The notes under the pieces were generated by a model. It saw only the letters and a program-made list of their open reading frames with translations. It did no database searches and was not told the origin of the DNA. Below are positions 21,842 through 32,923 of a stretch of DNA of 64,000 nt, in pieces. Origin of the DNA: Gnetum montanum (taxonomy: Eukaryota > Streptophyta > Gnetopsida > Gnetales > Gnetaceae); assembly GCA_015680685.1 (NCBI GenBank), contig MNCI01014642.1:34562-98561 (forward strand), given 5' to 3'. The position numbers and the translations under genes are program-made. How positions within the stretch are numbered: position 1 is the first letter of the stretch; each line of letters starts with the position of its first letter.

Positions 21842-22700
21842 ATGGTGAGCATGGCACCTGAATTCTTTACAATGGAATCCTCTTTGATTCCAACTATCTC
21901 AACTTCACCCTTATCCTTTTCCTCTTCTCAAACCAAAAATCATTCTCTTCAAATCACCATACACTGACTGAATGAAAATAATTTCTATGAATGGTATCAA
22001 TCAATCCTACTTGTGATCAAAGGGAGGGGCAAAATGGGCTACCTAACAAGAGTAACTGCCATGCCTGAAGAAGGTTCTGCCATGTACAACAAATGAGAGG
22101 TGGAAAACATAACAATGATGTCTTGGTTGATCAATTCAATGGAGCCCAAAATTGCAAAGCTGTATCTATTTTAGAGCTTGAAAACATCTCAAAAATCTTC
22201 AAAGTCCAATTTTCCATCCTCAATACTCGGCAAGGTAACTCATTAGTCACTAGATATTTCAATACTATCTCAGAACTATGGCAAGAAATTGATGTATTCC
22301 ACAATGTGACTTGGGAATCTCCTGATGATGTGATCATGTATAACAAAATGGTGGAAAGAGAGTAGATTTTTGATTTTTTTGCAATGCCTTAACAAAGACC
22401 TTGATGAAGTTTAGAGACAAGTACTTGGTACTAAACCACTCCCCTCCTTGAAGGAAGTTTTGTAGAAGTGAGGAGGGAAGAAAGTAGAAAGAAAGTGATG
22501 ATGGACTCTCAAAATCCACCCATTGAAGCCATGTCCCATGCTTCAACTCTAATTGCAAACCATGAAGGAGGTAACTTAAGGAACCAAAATGGAAAAGATA
22601 AACAACCATGGTGCAAGCATTGTAACAAGCCCTATCACACCAAGGATATATGCTAGGATATACATGGAAAGCCTATGAATTGAAAACCACGAAGCCAATG
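21842..22700 (+). pseudogene. Copia Gag remnant with intact zinc knuckle
   Basis: Starts MVSMAPEFFTMESSLIPTIS. Copia Gag blocks NNFYEWYQSILLVIKGRGKMGYL and MSWLINSMEPKIAKLY are readable across stops. At 22612-22653 the CCHC knuckle CKHCNKPYHTKDIC has all four metal ligands (C-x2-C-x4-H-x4-C), but lies in a frame opened by an upstream shift. The intact Gag would coat element RNA in cytoplasmic particles. Confidence 0.8.
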
Positions 22701-22919
22701 ATAGAACAACAAGTCAGCATACATAGTTGAATCATCAAATGAGAGGAAGATTGCCTAAAAATTATTTACTGATGAATAGCTACAGCTACTCTGGAAATTG
22801 CTCAATGTCTCCCAAAATAGCAAGGAAACCAAGGCTACTCCTAAAGCTCCTACTGCACTTGCTGCCCAATGAGGTAATACTAGTCTTGTCTATTCCTTAT
22901 GCTCCTAAAATTGCTCCTT

Positions 22920-24360
22920 AAATGGTTGGATCGTAGATAAGGGAGCCTTCAACCACATGACTAGTTCATTAGAAGCATTTTGTATATATGATGAATATGA
23001 GAATAAAATTAGAATCAGAATGGCTGATGATTCGTTGAGCTCAGCTATAGGCTATGGAGATGTAAAATTGCATGGGTTCATTTTAAAATTTATGCTTTAT
23101 GTTTCAAATTTAAAATGGAATTTTCTCTTGATTAGCAAGATGAAAAAATACTTGAATTATGTTGTGATCTTTTTTCCTTCTCATTGTAAGTTTCAAGATC
23201 TATCATCAAGGAGGACAATTGGCAATGCTGAGGAGTGACATGGCCTTTATTATCTCATTAGTACTAGTTCTCCATCAAAGTTTGAATCCCCTACAACATC
23301 ATTTATCTCTTCTAAGTCTATTCTTGAGTTTGAGGTAATGATTTGGCACAAAAGACTAGGACACCAAAATTTTACATATTTGAAACATTTGTGTCCCCGT
23401 ATGTTTACTAATAAAGATCCTTTATCTTTCAAGTGTGATAATTGTATTTATGCAAAACAAATTCAAAAATCTCATCCTCCTCATCCTTATAAACCTTATA
23501 TTCTATTTCATCTTGTTCACAGTGATGTGTGGGGTCCTTCATGAGTACCAAAAATAACTTGGGAATGTTGGTTTGTAAATTTCATAGATGATCACACTCA
23601 TGTATGTTGGGTGTACCTAATGAGAGATAAATCTAAAGTTAGCTCACTATTCTAAGAATTCCATAAGCTCATTACAAATGTTTTCCAATCGTCAATTCAT
23701 ATTCTTCATTTAGATAATGACAAAGAATATTTTTCTCAGGAGCTTAAAGCATATTTAAGTGAGCATGGAATCTTTCAACAAAGTTCTTGTGCATATACAA
23801 CCTAGAAAAATGGGGTTGCAAAAAAAGAAAAAAAGAATATACATCTTCTAGAGGTAGCTCAATCAATTATGTTTACTAGCTATGTTTCTCAATCTTTCTA
23901 GGATGAAGTTGTTCTCACCTCTTCATATCTTATTAATCAAGTATCATCTAAAAATTTTCAATACCAAAATCCACTAACTTTTCTGTTATTAGCCTTTCCT
24001 TCTACATGAATTCTCAACACTCTTCCACCTTGTGTCTTTGGATGTGTCATATATGTACATAATGATCAACCAAATCATGGGAAACTTGATCCAAAATCTC
24101 TCAAGTATGTATTCTTAGGGTATTCTCCTACATGGAAAGGGTATAAATGATACTACCCTCCTTTAAAATCTGTTTTTGTATCATGTGATGTCACATTTCT
24201 CAAACACCAACTCTCTTACCCCAATGTTACTCTTTACAAGGAGAATCAACCTACAAAAGAGCAACACTGGGATTCAATCATATCCCTACCTATTGCTATG
24301 CTCGAATTCTCATCAGAAAATCATGTCACACCACATGTCAAATCAGTCTAAGAGTTAGAT
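22920..24360 (+). pseudogene. Copia protease tail, pre-integrase and integrase remnant
   Basis: The MTSSLEAFCIYDEYE segment (22957) fits the end of the protease region, where the copia MTS/T motif is expected. The pre-integrase signature IWHKRLGHQNFTYLKHL begins at 23341 with CDNCIYAKQ. Integrase core blocks are LVHSDVWGPS (first Asp), ILHLDNDKEYFS (second Asp), and NGVAKKEKKNIHLLEVA, where the catalytic glutamate of the usual NGVAERKN box is lysine. Downstream are FGCVIYVH and FLGYSPTWKGYK, typical of the copia integrase C-terminus. Several stops are present. Confidence 0.85.
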
Positions 24361-24639
24361 TCAAATATAGTTGGAGAATCATAGCCAAAACCATTTGTGA
24401 GATATTCTAGATGGCCAAAAGCTCCTCAACAAAACCAAGAGCCCAAATCAATGATAGACCCAAGTGATGGAGGTTTACAAGAGTAGTTTCAGGTGGTGAA
24501 TGATATTGAAGAGATTGATGACTTGGATATTCCAATTGTGATTAGAAAAGGGGTAAGGTCATGTGTAAAATACCCCATTTCTAATACTCCAAGTTATCAT
24601 GTAATTATAGGGCATTTCTTTCAAAGGTTGATGAGACAC

Positions 24640-25400
24640 AAGTTTTGAGGGATATCTTTGAGGCTTTGGAAGATTTCAAATGAAAGGAAGCTGTGATGGA
24701 GGAAATGAAGGCTTTCAAAGATAATGAAACATGGGAAATACTCCACCTACTTGAAAGGAAGAAACTTTTGGGGAGTAAACAGATGTTTATTATCAAGTAT
24801 GGTCTTGATGGCAACATTGAAAGATACAAGGCCAAACTTGTGGCATAAGGGCTCACACAAACGTATGGGATAGACTATGAAAAAACATTTTCTCCTATGG
24901 AAAAACTCAATTCTATTAGGGTTTTATTATCTTTACCTACAAATCTGGAATGGGGGTTACATCATCTTGACGTCAAAAATACCTTCCTACATGGTACATT
25001 GGAAGAAGAAGTTTACATGAGGATACCACCTGGGTATGAATCTCAAGAAGGTACAAGTAGAGTATGTAGATTAAAGAAGTTTCTCTATAGACTCAAACAA
25101 TCTCCCCAAGCCTAGTTTACTTGATTTAGTGGTGTGATGAAGCAACTTGGATATGAGCAAGGACAAGCTGATCATACTTTATTTGTTAAAAAAGGGAAGC
25201 ATGGTAAAAGATTAATCGTTATTATTTATGTCAATGATATAGTGATTACAAGAGATGATGATCATGAGATTGAAGATCTCAAAAGGAAGGCCCAAGTAGA
25301 GTTTAGAGTCAAAGATCTTGGTCCCTTGAAGTAAATTTTGAAAATGAAAATTTCTAGAAGCAAGAAAGGGATTTTCATCTTCCAAAGGAAATATATCATT
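24640..25400 (+). pseudogene. Copia reverse transcriptase remnant, active-site Asp to Asn
   Basis: Copia RT blocks in order: EALEDFK, EEMKAFKDNETWEIL, KYGLDGNIERYKAKLVA, QTYGIDYEKTFSPM, VLLSLPTNLEWGLHHLDVKNTFLHG, EEEVYMRIPPGYES, the CRLKKFLYRLKQSP block, then IIYVNDIVITRDD near 25227, where the family has YVDDIVIT. The D-to-N change (GAT to AAT) removes one of two catalytic aspartates. Stops at 24848, 25113 and 25333 interrupt it. Confidence 0.88.
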
Positions 25401-26150
25401 GATTTTCTCAAAGAGATTGGAAAGATGGGGTGTAGACCAACAAGGACTCCATTAAAATGAAACTAGAAATAGAAGACTCTTGAAGAAGATCTTCCTATAA
25501 ATCAAGAAATCTATCAATGCCTAGTTGGTAAACTCATCTATTTGTCTCTCACTAGGCTAGATATTGCTTTTAGCGTAAATATTGTTAGCTAGTTCATGCA
25601 TGCTCCTACAAAGAGTCACCAAAATGCTATAAATTAGATTCTAAGGGATGCCTAGGAAAGGGACTATTGTTTAAGAAGTGTAGTAAACAGGACATTGTTG
25701 GTTTTGTTGATGTAGATTGGGCCAAAGCCATTGAAGATAGCAAGTATACTACAAGGTGTTGTACCAAGGTTTGGGGAAACATAGTGAGGTGGAGAAGCAA
25801 TAGCATGTAGTAATGCAAAAGTTCAATATAGAGATATAGCACAAGAAGTCTGTAAACTCATTTGGCTAAAAAGGTTGATGGAAGATCTAAAGATATCCCA
25901 AAGTGGTCTGATGAGGTTGTTTAGCAATACTAAGTCTATCATCAGTATCGTCCAAAATCCAATCTAGCATGATCATATAAAGCATGTAAAAATTGATAGG
26001 AATTTTATAAAAAAAAATTTGACAATGGAGCAATTACTCTATCTTACATTTCTACCAAGATGCAAGAAGCTAATATTCTCATGAAGGCCTTATGTAGACC
26101 AAGCCTTCATTTTTTTGTTAGCAAGCTAGGAATGTTAGATATTTATTCAC
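25400..26150 (+). pseudogene. Copia RNase H remnant
   Basis: Readable blocks include LVGKLIYLSLTRLDIAFSVNIV, FMHAPTKSHQNAI, the VGFVDVDWAKAIEDSKYTT block carrying the first catalytic aspartates, VQYRDIAQEVCKLIWLKRLMEDL and HDHIKHVKIDRNFI near the end. Indels and stops divide them among frames. The polypurine tract follows directly. Confidence 0.8.
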
Positions 26151-26154
26151 TAAC

Positions 26155-26165
26155 TTGAGGGAGAG
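26155..26165 (+). promoter_or_regulatory. Polypurine tract of the copia element
   Basis: ttgagggagag ends immediately before the 3' LTR and primes plus-strand DNA synthesis in active copies. The same tract precedes LTR3 (26682-26692) and, inverted, LTR4 (33851-33860) and LTR5 (34377-34386). Confidence 0.8.
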
Positions 26166-26500
26166 TCTTAGAAAATCAAAATAAAGCCCAATCAACTTAC
26201 TAAAATTAGTAGATTTTCTAAATTAAGTATGGCATGATTTAGTGAATCAACTTACCAAAATTAGTTGATTCTCTAAACCAAGTAGGATCTGATTTTGTGG
26301 ATTAACTTACCAAAATTAGTTGATTCTTAGAATCAATTTCTGCCATCAATATTTGTTGATTATTTTTCAAATTTCTTGTTCTTTATTTAACAAATTTTCT
26401 ATTGTAATTCTTTCCTATAAATTATTGTAATTGCTGATTCAAGATTAATGAGAAGTAAGAGAATTATTTTTTAAATTTTTTCTTCTCCCCTTCTTATTCA
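26166..26500 (+). repeat. Copia LTR 2 (3' LTR, shared with the miniature element)
   Basis: Begins tcttagaaaatc (first dinucleotide TG changed to TC) and ends cttattca; 335 bp. It carries three successive copies, about 55 bp apart, of a segment in which aatcaact is followed by agttgatt or a close variant, a perfect 8-bp inverted repeat. It acts as 3' LTR of the full element and 5' LTR of the 192-bp miniature internal region that follows. Confidence 0.88.
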
Positions 26501-26692
26501 TGATATCAAAGTTGGTTCTTTCACCAGTGTGAAAACCTAATTAGCAAACTAGAATGGTGAGTAGGGCATCCAAATTCTTTATAATGGAATCCTCCTTGAT
26601 TTTGACTATCTTAACTCCACCCTTATCCCATTCCTCCTCTCAAATCAAAAATCATTCTATTCAAATTATCTATTTACCAGCTTGAGGAGGAG
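26501..26692 (+). mobile_element. TRIM-like miniature internal region of the copia family
   Basis: 192 bp between LTR2 and LTR3: a PBS (tgatatcaaag), the first part of the leader and Gag start seen at 21789-21960, then a direct jump to the last bases of the element (tctatttaccagcttgagga) and the polypurine tract. All coding sequence is gone. Size and content match terminal-repeat retrotransposons in miniature (TRIMs). Confidence 0.82.
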
Positions 26693-26771
26693 TGTTAGAA
26701 CCTCGAAATAAATCTTGATCAACTTACCAAAATTAGTTGATTCTCTAAATCAATTAGAGCCTAATGTTGTG
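26693..26771 (+). repeat. Copia LTR 3, left part (split by a nested element)
   Basis: Begins tgttagaacctcgaaataaat. After 79 bp it is interrupted at ...atgttgtg by the Athila-like element and resumes at 32924. The last five bases, ttgtg (26767-26771), are duplicated at 32919-32923. Confidence 0.9.
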
Positions 26772-27877
26772 TGATGAATCATGGTTTGTCAGGTGCTAAT
26801 ATCGAACCCTTGTTAACCAGGTGTTGATATTGGACCCCTTTTATTGGATCCCTATTATTGAACCCCTAATATCTGATGAGTCTATATATTAGACCCCTAT
26901 TATCGAACACTCGATATCATACCTACGATATTGCATACACGATATTGTGGTCTGACAAGAGATATTGCATACACAATATCACGGTTCTTGTGTGAGCCTA
27001 TAAATACATAATGGGGTGCACAAGAAAGTAAAGAAGTTAGTTTAGTGTTAGAGTGGAGTCTTTCTGTCATTTTTTCCTCTTAACCCTTTTTCCCCAATGC
27101 ATGTCCATAGTGTGATAATTGTAATTGTATGACATCTTTATTTGAGTGTGATGTACTTGGACATGCACATGACTAGAAATAAAGATTGAGATTACTTGAT
27201 CATTCTAGCATTCACTTAGTTTAATTATTTAATTGTTATTATTATTTATTGCTTTTTTAGTTAATATATCTTCACCCTAAACTCCTTAAACACGGAATGA
27301 GTATGACTCAATCACGAGCATTTAAGTGTGACTACTTGGCAACCTAGTAGCATACCTAGGATCTACGCTTGGCAATCCTAGTAGTAGTTGTGCACAAGAT
27401 TGAAGATGTGTATAGATGATTAAAGGATAGATGCTCATCTCACTTAGGCTAGCTTAGAACCTTTTCACCCTTCCTCTCTTAGGTTAAACAAAGTTACTTT
27501 CCATTGCCTCTAGGAGTAGCACTAGTTTAGGACCATATCATACACCTCACTTTGGACTAAACNTAGATGATTAAAGGATAGATGCTCATCTCACTTAGGC
27601 TAGCTTAGAACCTTTTCACCCTTCCTCTCTTAGGTTAAACAAAGTTACTTTCCATTGCCTCTAGGAGTAGCACTAGTTTAGGACCATATCATACACCTCA
27701 CTTTGGACTAAACCATATGTGACAAAGAAAATACTAGTCTAGGTGGGAAGATAGTGAATTGAAATCAACGAGTAACTATCTAGATAGCACAACTAGCCCG
27801 TCATAGAGTTCGACTAGATCATGTGTGAAATGCTCGTATTCGTATGGTTGAGTGTAGGGGTACCTCGCCACTCATCA
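26772..27877 (+). repeat. 5' LTR of the Athila-like element
   Basis: Starts tgatgaatcatggtttgtca and ends cgccactcatca. The U3 (about 26790-26990) is packed with variants of gatatc and gatattg. A TATA box (tataaata) lies at about 26999-27006. It measures 1106 bp against 940 bp for the 3' LTR. The excess is an exact duplication of about 149 bp on either side of an N at 27563, probably an assembly artefact. Confidence 0.92.
27414..27713 (+). repeat. Exact direct duplication of about 149 bp around an N
   Basis: The segment from tagatgattaaaggatagat to tttggactaaac occurs identically immediately before and immediately after the N at 27563. The 3' LTR has one copy. This is best read as two overlapping contigs joined without merging, not biology. 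Confidence 0.85.
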
Positions 27878-27898
27878 TTGGCACTATTGCCAAGGATG
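27878..27898 (+). promoter_or_regulatory. Primer binding site, Athila type
   Basis: ttggcactattgccaaggat directly follows the LTR. It corresponds to the TTGGCGCCGTTGCCGGGGAT sequence used by Athila-type elements. All differences are C-to-T or G-to-A changes, mostly at former CG sites, the expected scar of cytosine methylation. Confidence 0.85.
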
Positions 27899-28030
27899 GT
27901 GCTAGATATATAGATCAGTTACATCATATAATATCACTATAACAAATTATTAACAATATATATTTTGGGAAAAAATAATATAATAAATAATAATAATAAT
28001 TGCAATTAAATCACACACAAATTCACAACC

Positions 28031-30003
28031 ATGTCTCTCTCACAAGACTTTGACAATGCAACAACTAGTGAGGCAATTCATTGGAGAACGAACAAATTAT
28101 ATGATGATGAAGATAAAGTTTGGAGTACCCAATCTAATGTAGGGGTCTCCTATGAGCATAAACACAAAAAACATCATCCCAACTCATAAATTCATAACAT
28201 ACCTAGTGACGATGAACCCCTACTGGCCACTGCAAGCCTAACAAAAATACAAGAGGCTATTCGAATATCACGCAAGTATCATAAGGAAAGCCGTCTACCT
28301 AGGCTTGACTTAAACAAATTTTCTAAGTTTTTAGGAGGCTATGATATATATTTTCAACAACATTTGTGAGCCTTCTACAATGCTTGTGCATGGAACAACA
28401 TTGATAATGGATAGAAAAAACTTAAGCTCTTTCCTATGACACTCGTTGTCCATGCAAAAGTATGGTATAGGTCCCTAAAACCAAGATCAATTTGATGTTG
28501 GCCAACAATGGTAGAACTATTTAATGAAAGATATTAAACCTATGTGAGAGCATCAACCTTGAGGAGACAAATCCAAGAGTGGAAACAAGCACAACATGAA
28601 CCCTTGGACATGGCCCTAGAAAGATATTATGCACTGTTAAACAACTGCCTAGGCCATGGGTTCTCTGAGGAAAGGATAATATATCACATCATAGATGGGC
28701 TTTGTAATGAAACAAAGGAAACCTTATGGATGTATGCCTGTGGTCAACTATATAAGCTACAAACCCATCAATTCCAAGAGCTTATCAAGTAGGTAGCCAA
28801 AGAAGAAGAAGAAATGGCTAAATGGGAGAATGTTGAAAAATCTCAACAAGCCCAAAAATCAATAAGGGCCCATGATTATGAAGAGGAGAAATCAACTTAC
28901 TATAAGGAGGACTACAATCATTAGAAGAATTTGAGGCAAGCATCAATAGGATGATGGAATGGATACATGAAAAATGTAGAGAATATGCCAACATTATTAG
29001 AAATAGAGTTATGATAACCTAAGAAATAGGACAAAACACATTTAGACAATCAAAAAGAAGGGTTGAAGAGAATAACAACTTAACTGCCAATAATACGTAT
29101 CAATGCAACATTTTCCTATACGATCACCCCAAGGGCTAGTGTCCAATCTTGTCACAATTGTAGGAGTATTGGGGAAGAGTGTTACATCTAGAGTTCATAT
29201 AAAGATATTGTGTTTGATCATAGTGGCAACAGTCCCAATCGTGGGGGAGGCCATCCCCAAACTGGCCACACCCTTTATACCATCCGAACCTAAGTGCTTA
29301 TCAAGTTCAACATCATGTTTACCCAACTAGGTCAACATCTTCTATCTTACCATATTATTATTATTCTTCTTAATACTATCAACTTGTATCCTCTCCAATA
29401 GGACCACCACCTCATGTACATTACACTTCTCCTTAATTTCAACATTCTCATCCTTCACCTCCTTCTACATCGCCACCAATTGTACCCAAGGGATTTTCAT
29501 CACAACATCAACCCATGAACGTTACTTGTGCTTCTACTGTTAATAGCAGTGGGAATCCTCCACAACATCATAGGCGTTCCTTCTTTAGATGTGACTATAA
29601 AAAGGAACACCACAGTTCAGAAACCACTGCATTTGCCAACTCAGCATAGGTTCAACACTGTGGTGCATCTTCCTCTTCGAACCCCATGCCTCATGTTACC
29701 TTATAAGGGCCACTAGTCAAAACTCCAACAATCATGTGGCCCAATGAATATAGCCACATGGGGAGACATGTTGATCCTTGCATACCATCTTACGGTCATA
29801 AGTACCATAGTGGGTCAACTCCTTATAAATTAACCACATCTTATAACTTGCCCCACTATGTCAACTCTAATCAAGTGTGTGAGCCCCAATGGGGTAAGTA
29901 TGACCAGGGCCCAATATTTCCAACATGCAAGGATCCTAACATTCCATTTATTAATTCTAGCCATGCTCAATCATGTAGCTATGGGGGGTATCCTCCATTC
30001 TAA
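28031..30003 (+). pseudogene. Gag of the Athila-like element, with P/S/Y-rich tail
   Basis: Starts MSLSQDFDNATTSEAI. The matrix/capsid part includes RLPRLDLNKFSKFLGGYD, FPMTLVVHAKVWYRSL and the long ORF at 28544-28792 with STLRRQIQEWKQAQHEPLDM, LERYYALLNNCLGHGFSEE and IIDGLCNETKETL, clear Ty3 Gag helices. After a glutamate-rich stretch a C-x2-C remnant (CHNCRSIGEECY, about 29150-29185) marks a decayed zinc knuckle. The rest is a proline-, serine- and tyrosine-rich tail ending SCSYGGYPPF at 30003. Stops and at least one frameshift break it. No protease follows. Confidence 0.75.
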
Positions 30004-31978
30004 TAACACAGAATTAATAAATGTTTTTCCGTTTCTTTAATTTTTCAATTTTTTTGTTTTCTAGTTTTTCACCTTTTAATTTATTGCTTTATCTTTTTGT
30101 ATTTTTATCTTTTTATAAGTAATATCATCTACAAATAAAGTAATCATGTGACTCATTGGTTGGGGTGTTGTTCTATGGTATCAAGTCTCAGGTAGCTAAT
30201 TATTTGGACAGCGAGCCCACAACATCCACCTACCCATTCCATTAATAAGAGGTTCTACCCTGGGTACAATGATATTGATAATCATTGAAACTTAAAAGTA
30301 ACATTGTGTTTATTATACCCAGAGTGAAGAAGGGTGGACTAAGTGGGAATGGCCAAGGTGTGATATCAAGGGGACTTGTGGATTCTCTTTGGTGACATCT
30401 GTAGGAGTTGTCATGCAGCTTGGTTGTACTAAGATCCTTGTAGATCTAATGAAAAATGGAAGTAAGAGTAATCAAAATGCACACAACTAGAAAAAAATAA
30501 TGCTAATCTAGGAGGTTCCATTGGAAAGACATGCACCCATGCCTGAAGGTAGGTAGCTTCTCTGGATTAAGCAATACTTCAAAAGAAAGTGTGTGCCACA
30601 AATAAAGTTGAAACACTCCTCCATAGAACAAAATGCCAAGTGATCATACACCTTGCTATCATGGTTCTCTTATGATTGTTCATCATTGGATGACGTAATG
30701 CGATGTCACTGATCACAAAAATGGACCTGGTCTTGATTTTGGAGAGATGGGCTAATGACACATTAATCACATCCTACACTCAAGATTCATTGTGCCCTAA
30801 GTCAATTACCTCATGTCCTAATCTCTGTAATCCCTTTTACAATTTGCCTCATTTTGCTGCCCATGTATTTGTAACTTGTGTCTTGTGTAGCATTGAATTC
30901 ATGCCTCATCATGGTGGTATCTACATGTGTGTGTTTTGTGAAACTGGTGTGGATTACATTTAACCCTTCTAGTGCCTAAGGACATTTTTAGGTGTGGTTA
31001 TGCAAGGGCATTATAGGTTGGAACCTGCTTTGGGGAGGACCCACTTGTGCGACTTTTGTAATTTTTACTTGTTTCATACCACCACATCATTTTATATCCT
31101 TCGAGTACTTCATTGCCAAATCTATTCTTTTCTTTATCATCATTTTATCAAACATTCCTCAAAACCATTCCATGTCCTTTTATGTGTCACCTAAACAAAT
31201 CAAGTTTGACATTGAACTTTTAAGGTAACTTCCTTGAAACATTTCTAACTCTAAAATCACACAGTAAAGAATTCAACATTTATTAAAGGTAATGAGTAAG
31301 ATATGATATAATTTAACTTCTTTCAATAACCTTACTAACAATTGATATTTGTGTGATTATAGATGGGCCCTAAAAGAGGACAAAAAGGAGGACCTTCTCA
31401 AGGTGCAACTGGATGTTTTGGGGGAGGTAGAGGCCAAGGACCTCATGCAGAACATGTAGAGCAAGAGGCACAATCATTCAGCATCCATCAGGGAACTCTT
31501 GTCACTGCACGATTTAGCAAAGCAAAAGGTGGAGAGGTCAGGGTTGAGCCTATGAAGAGGAACAACAGATATTTGTGGCATAGCATGTCAAGGCTAATCA
31601 AGTGTTCCTGCAACTATCATGTCCATGTGAAGTGCCAACTCCATTAAACATTAGAACATCAACATGGATGACTCATAATCCTGGGATGGAAGAGGAGAAA
31701 TATTAGGTGCTTCTTCAACAATATTAATCTCAAAAGGCTGATCATGTAGGACAAGGGAAAGGCATCCATGGAGGAGCCATCGCCACCAGGAATCACATGA
31801 GTTCAAATAAATTTTGTAATTTTGTGTTTGTGTCCAATTTTATTTTGTTCAATCCCACACTATGTCATGAATAATTCCTAGTTACTCAATAATCCCATAG
31901 CTACCCACTGTGTAATCAATTAGACTCATTCTCATTTTGTTTAACTCAAGGACAAGTTGTTATTTAGTCGTGGGGGTA
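30004..31978 (+). other. Non-coding 3' part of the Athila-like element
   Basis: About 2 kb with no recognisable pol or env. It includes a 94-codon ORF (31363-31647, separate entry). The end, ggacaagttgttatttagtcgtggggg, is the typical closing sequence of Athila-type elements, and its G-rich run (gtgggggta, 31970-31978) is the polypurine tract directly before the 3' LTR. Confidence 0.7.
31363..31647 (+). CDS. Small unrecognised ORF with basic Gly-rich start
   Basis: 94 codons starting MGPKRGQKGGPSQGATG and continuing GGGRGQGPHAEHVEQEAQS, then TARFSKAKGGEVRVEPMKRN. The methionine directly follows gtgtgattatag, which resembles a splice acceptor. Athila-type elements can carry an extra ORF in this position, but this one has no membrane segment and does not look env-like. 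It may be chance, or captured sequence. No function can be assigned. Confidence 0.25.
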   Translation: MGPKRGQKGGPSQGATGCFGGGRGQGPHAEHVEQEAQSFSIHQGTLVTARFSKAKGGEVRVEPMKRNNRYLWHSMSRLIKCSCNYHVHVKCQLH

Positions 31979-32918
31979 TGATGAATCATGGTTTGTCAGG
32001 TGCTGATATCAAACCCTTGTTAACTAAGTGCTGATATCAGACCCTTGTATCAGACCCCTAATATCTTATGAGTCCCAATATCGGACCCCTATTATCAAAC
32101 CCCTGATATCACACTCACGATATCGCATACACGATATTGTGGCGTGACAAGCAATATCACGTATGTGATATCGCGGTTCCTATGTGAGCCTATAAATACA
32201 TAATGGGATGCACAGGAAAGTAAAGAAGTCAATTTAGTGTTAGAGTAGAGTCTTTTTGTCATTTTTTCCTCTCAACCCTTTTTCCCTAGTGCATGCCCAT
32301 AGTGTGATGATTGTAATTGTATGGCACCTTTATTTGAGTGTGACGTACTTGGACATGCACATGACTAGAAATAAAGATCAAGATTACTTATCATTGTAGC
32401 ATTCACTTAGTTTAATTATTTAATTATTATTGTTATTTATTACTTTTGTAGTTAATATCTCTTCATCCTAAACTCCTTAAATGTGGAATGATTACGACTT
32501 AATCACAAGCATTTTACTGTGACTACTTGGTAACCCAGTAGTGTACCTAGGATCTACACTTGGCAATCCTAGTAGTAGTCACGCACGAGGTCCAAGATGT
32601 GTATAGATGATTAAGAGATGGATGCTCATCACACTTAGGCTAGCTTAGACTCTCTTCACCCTTCCCCTCTTAGGTTAAACAAAGTTACTTTCCATTGCCT
32701 CTAGGAGTAGCACTAGTTTAGGACCACATCATACACCTCACTCTGGACTAAACCATATGTGACAAAGAAAATACTAGTCCAAGTGGGAGGACAATGAACT
32801 GCGATCAATGAGTAACTATCTAGATACCACAATTAGCCCATCTATGGAGTTCAACTGGATCGTGTGTGAAATGCTCATATTCGTATGGTTGAGTGTAGGG
32901 GTACCTCGCCACTCATCA
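31979..32918 (+). repeat. 3' LTR of the Athila-like element
   Basis: 940 bp from tgatgaatcatggtttgtca to cgccactcatca, strongly similar to the 5' LTR, with the same TATA box (about 32191-32198) and GATATC-rich U3 (32010-32180). It is followed by the target duplication ttgtg and the remainder of copia LTR 3. Confidence 0.92.
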
Positions 32919-32923
32919 TTGTG
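32919..32923 (+). other. Target-site duplication, right copy (left copy 26767-26771)
   Basis: ttgtg on both sides of the Athila-like element. Removing the element and one copy restores the copia LTR text seen in other family members (...ttttgtggatcaactta...). Confidence 0.9.

Larger units (their letters stand above)
21484..26500 (+). mobile_element. Ty1/copia LTR retrotransposon, complete in outline, inactive
   Basis: Bounded by two similar LTRs (21484-21788 and 26166-26500) with a PBS, Gag with zinc knuckle, integrase before RT (the Ty1/copia order), RNase H and a polypurine tract. Total length is about 5.0 kb, normal for a plant copia. Numerous stops, an integrase active-site Glu-to-Lys change and an RT Asp-to-Asn change show it is dead. 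It sits in the large gap of the molybdenum-hydroxylase gene, in the same orientation. Confidence 0.92.
26772..32918 (+). mobile_element. Athila-like Ty3 element without pol, nested in copia LTR 3
   Basis: Complete element: 5' LTR 26772-27877, PBS, gag, long non-coding part, polypurine tract and 3' LTR 31979-32918. The ends are TGATG...CATCA, and a perfect 5-bp target duplication TTGTG flanks it (26767-26771 and 32919-32923), interrupting a copia LTR. The PBS and the end of the internal region match Athila-type plant elements. No protease, RT, RNase H or integrase is found in the 4.1-kb interior, so it depended on proteins supplied by a relative (a gag-only, TR-GAG-like element). Confidence 0.9.

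Noticed and set aside
22131-22609. Minus-strand ORFs inside the copia gag region
   Set aside because: Antisense to Gag blocks that read clearly on the plus strand.
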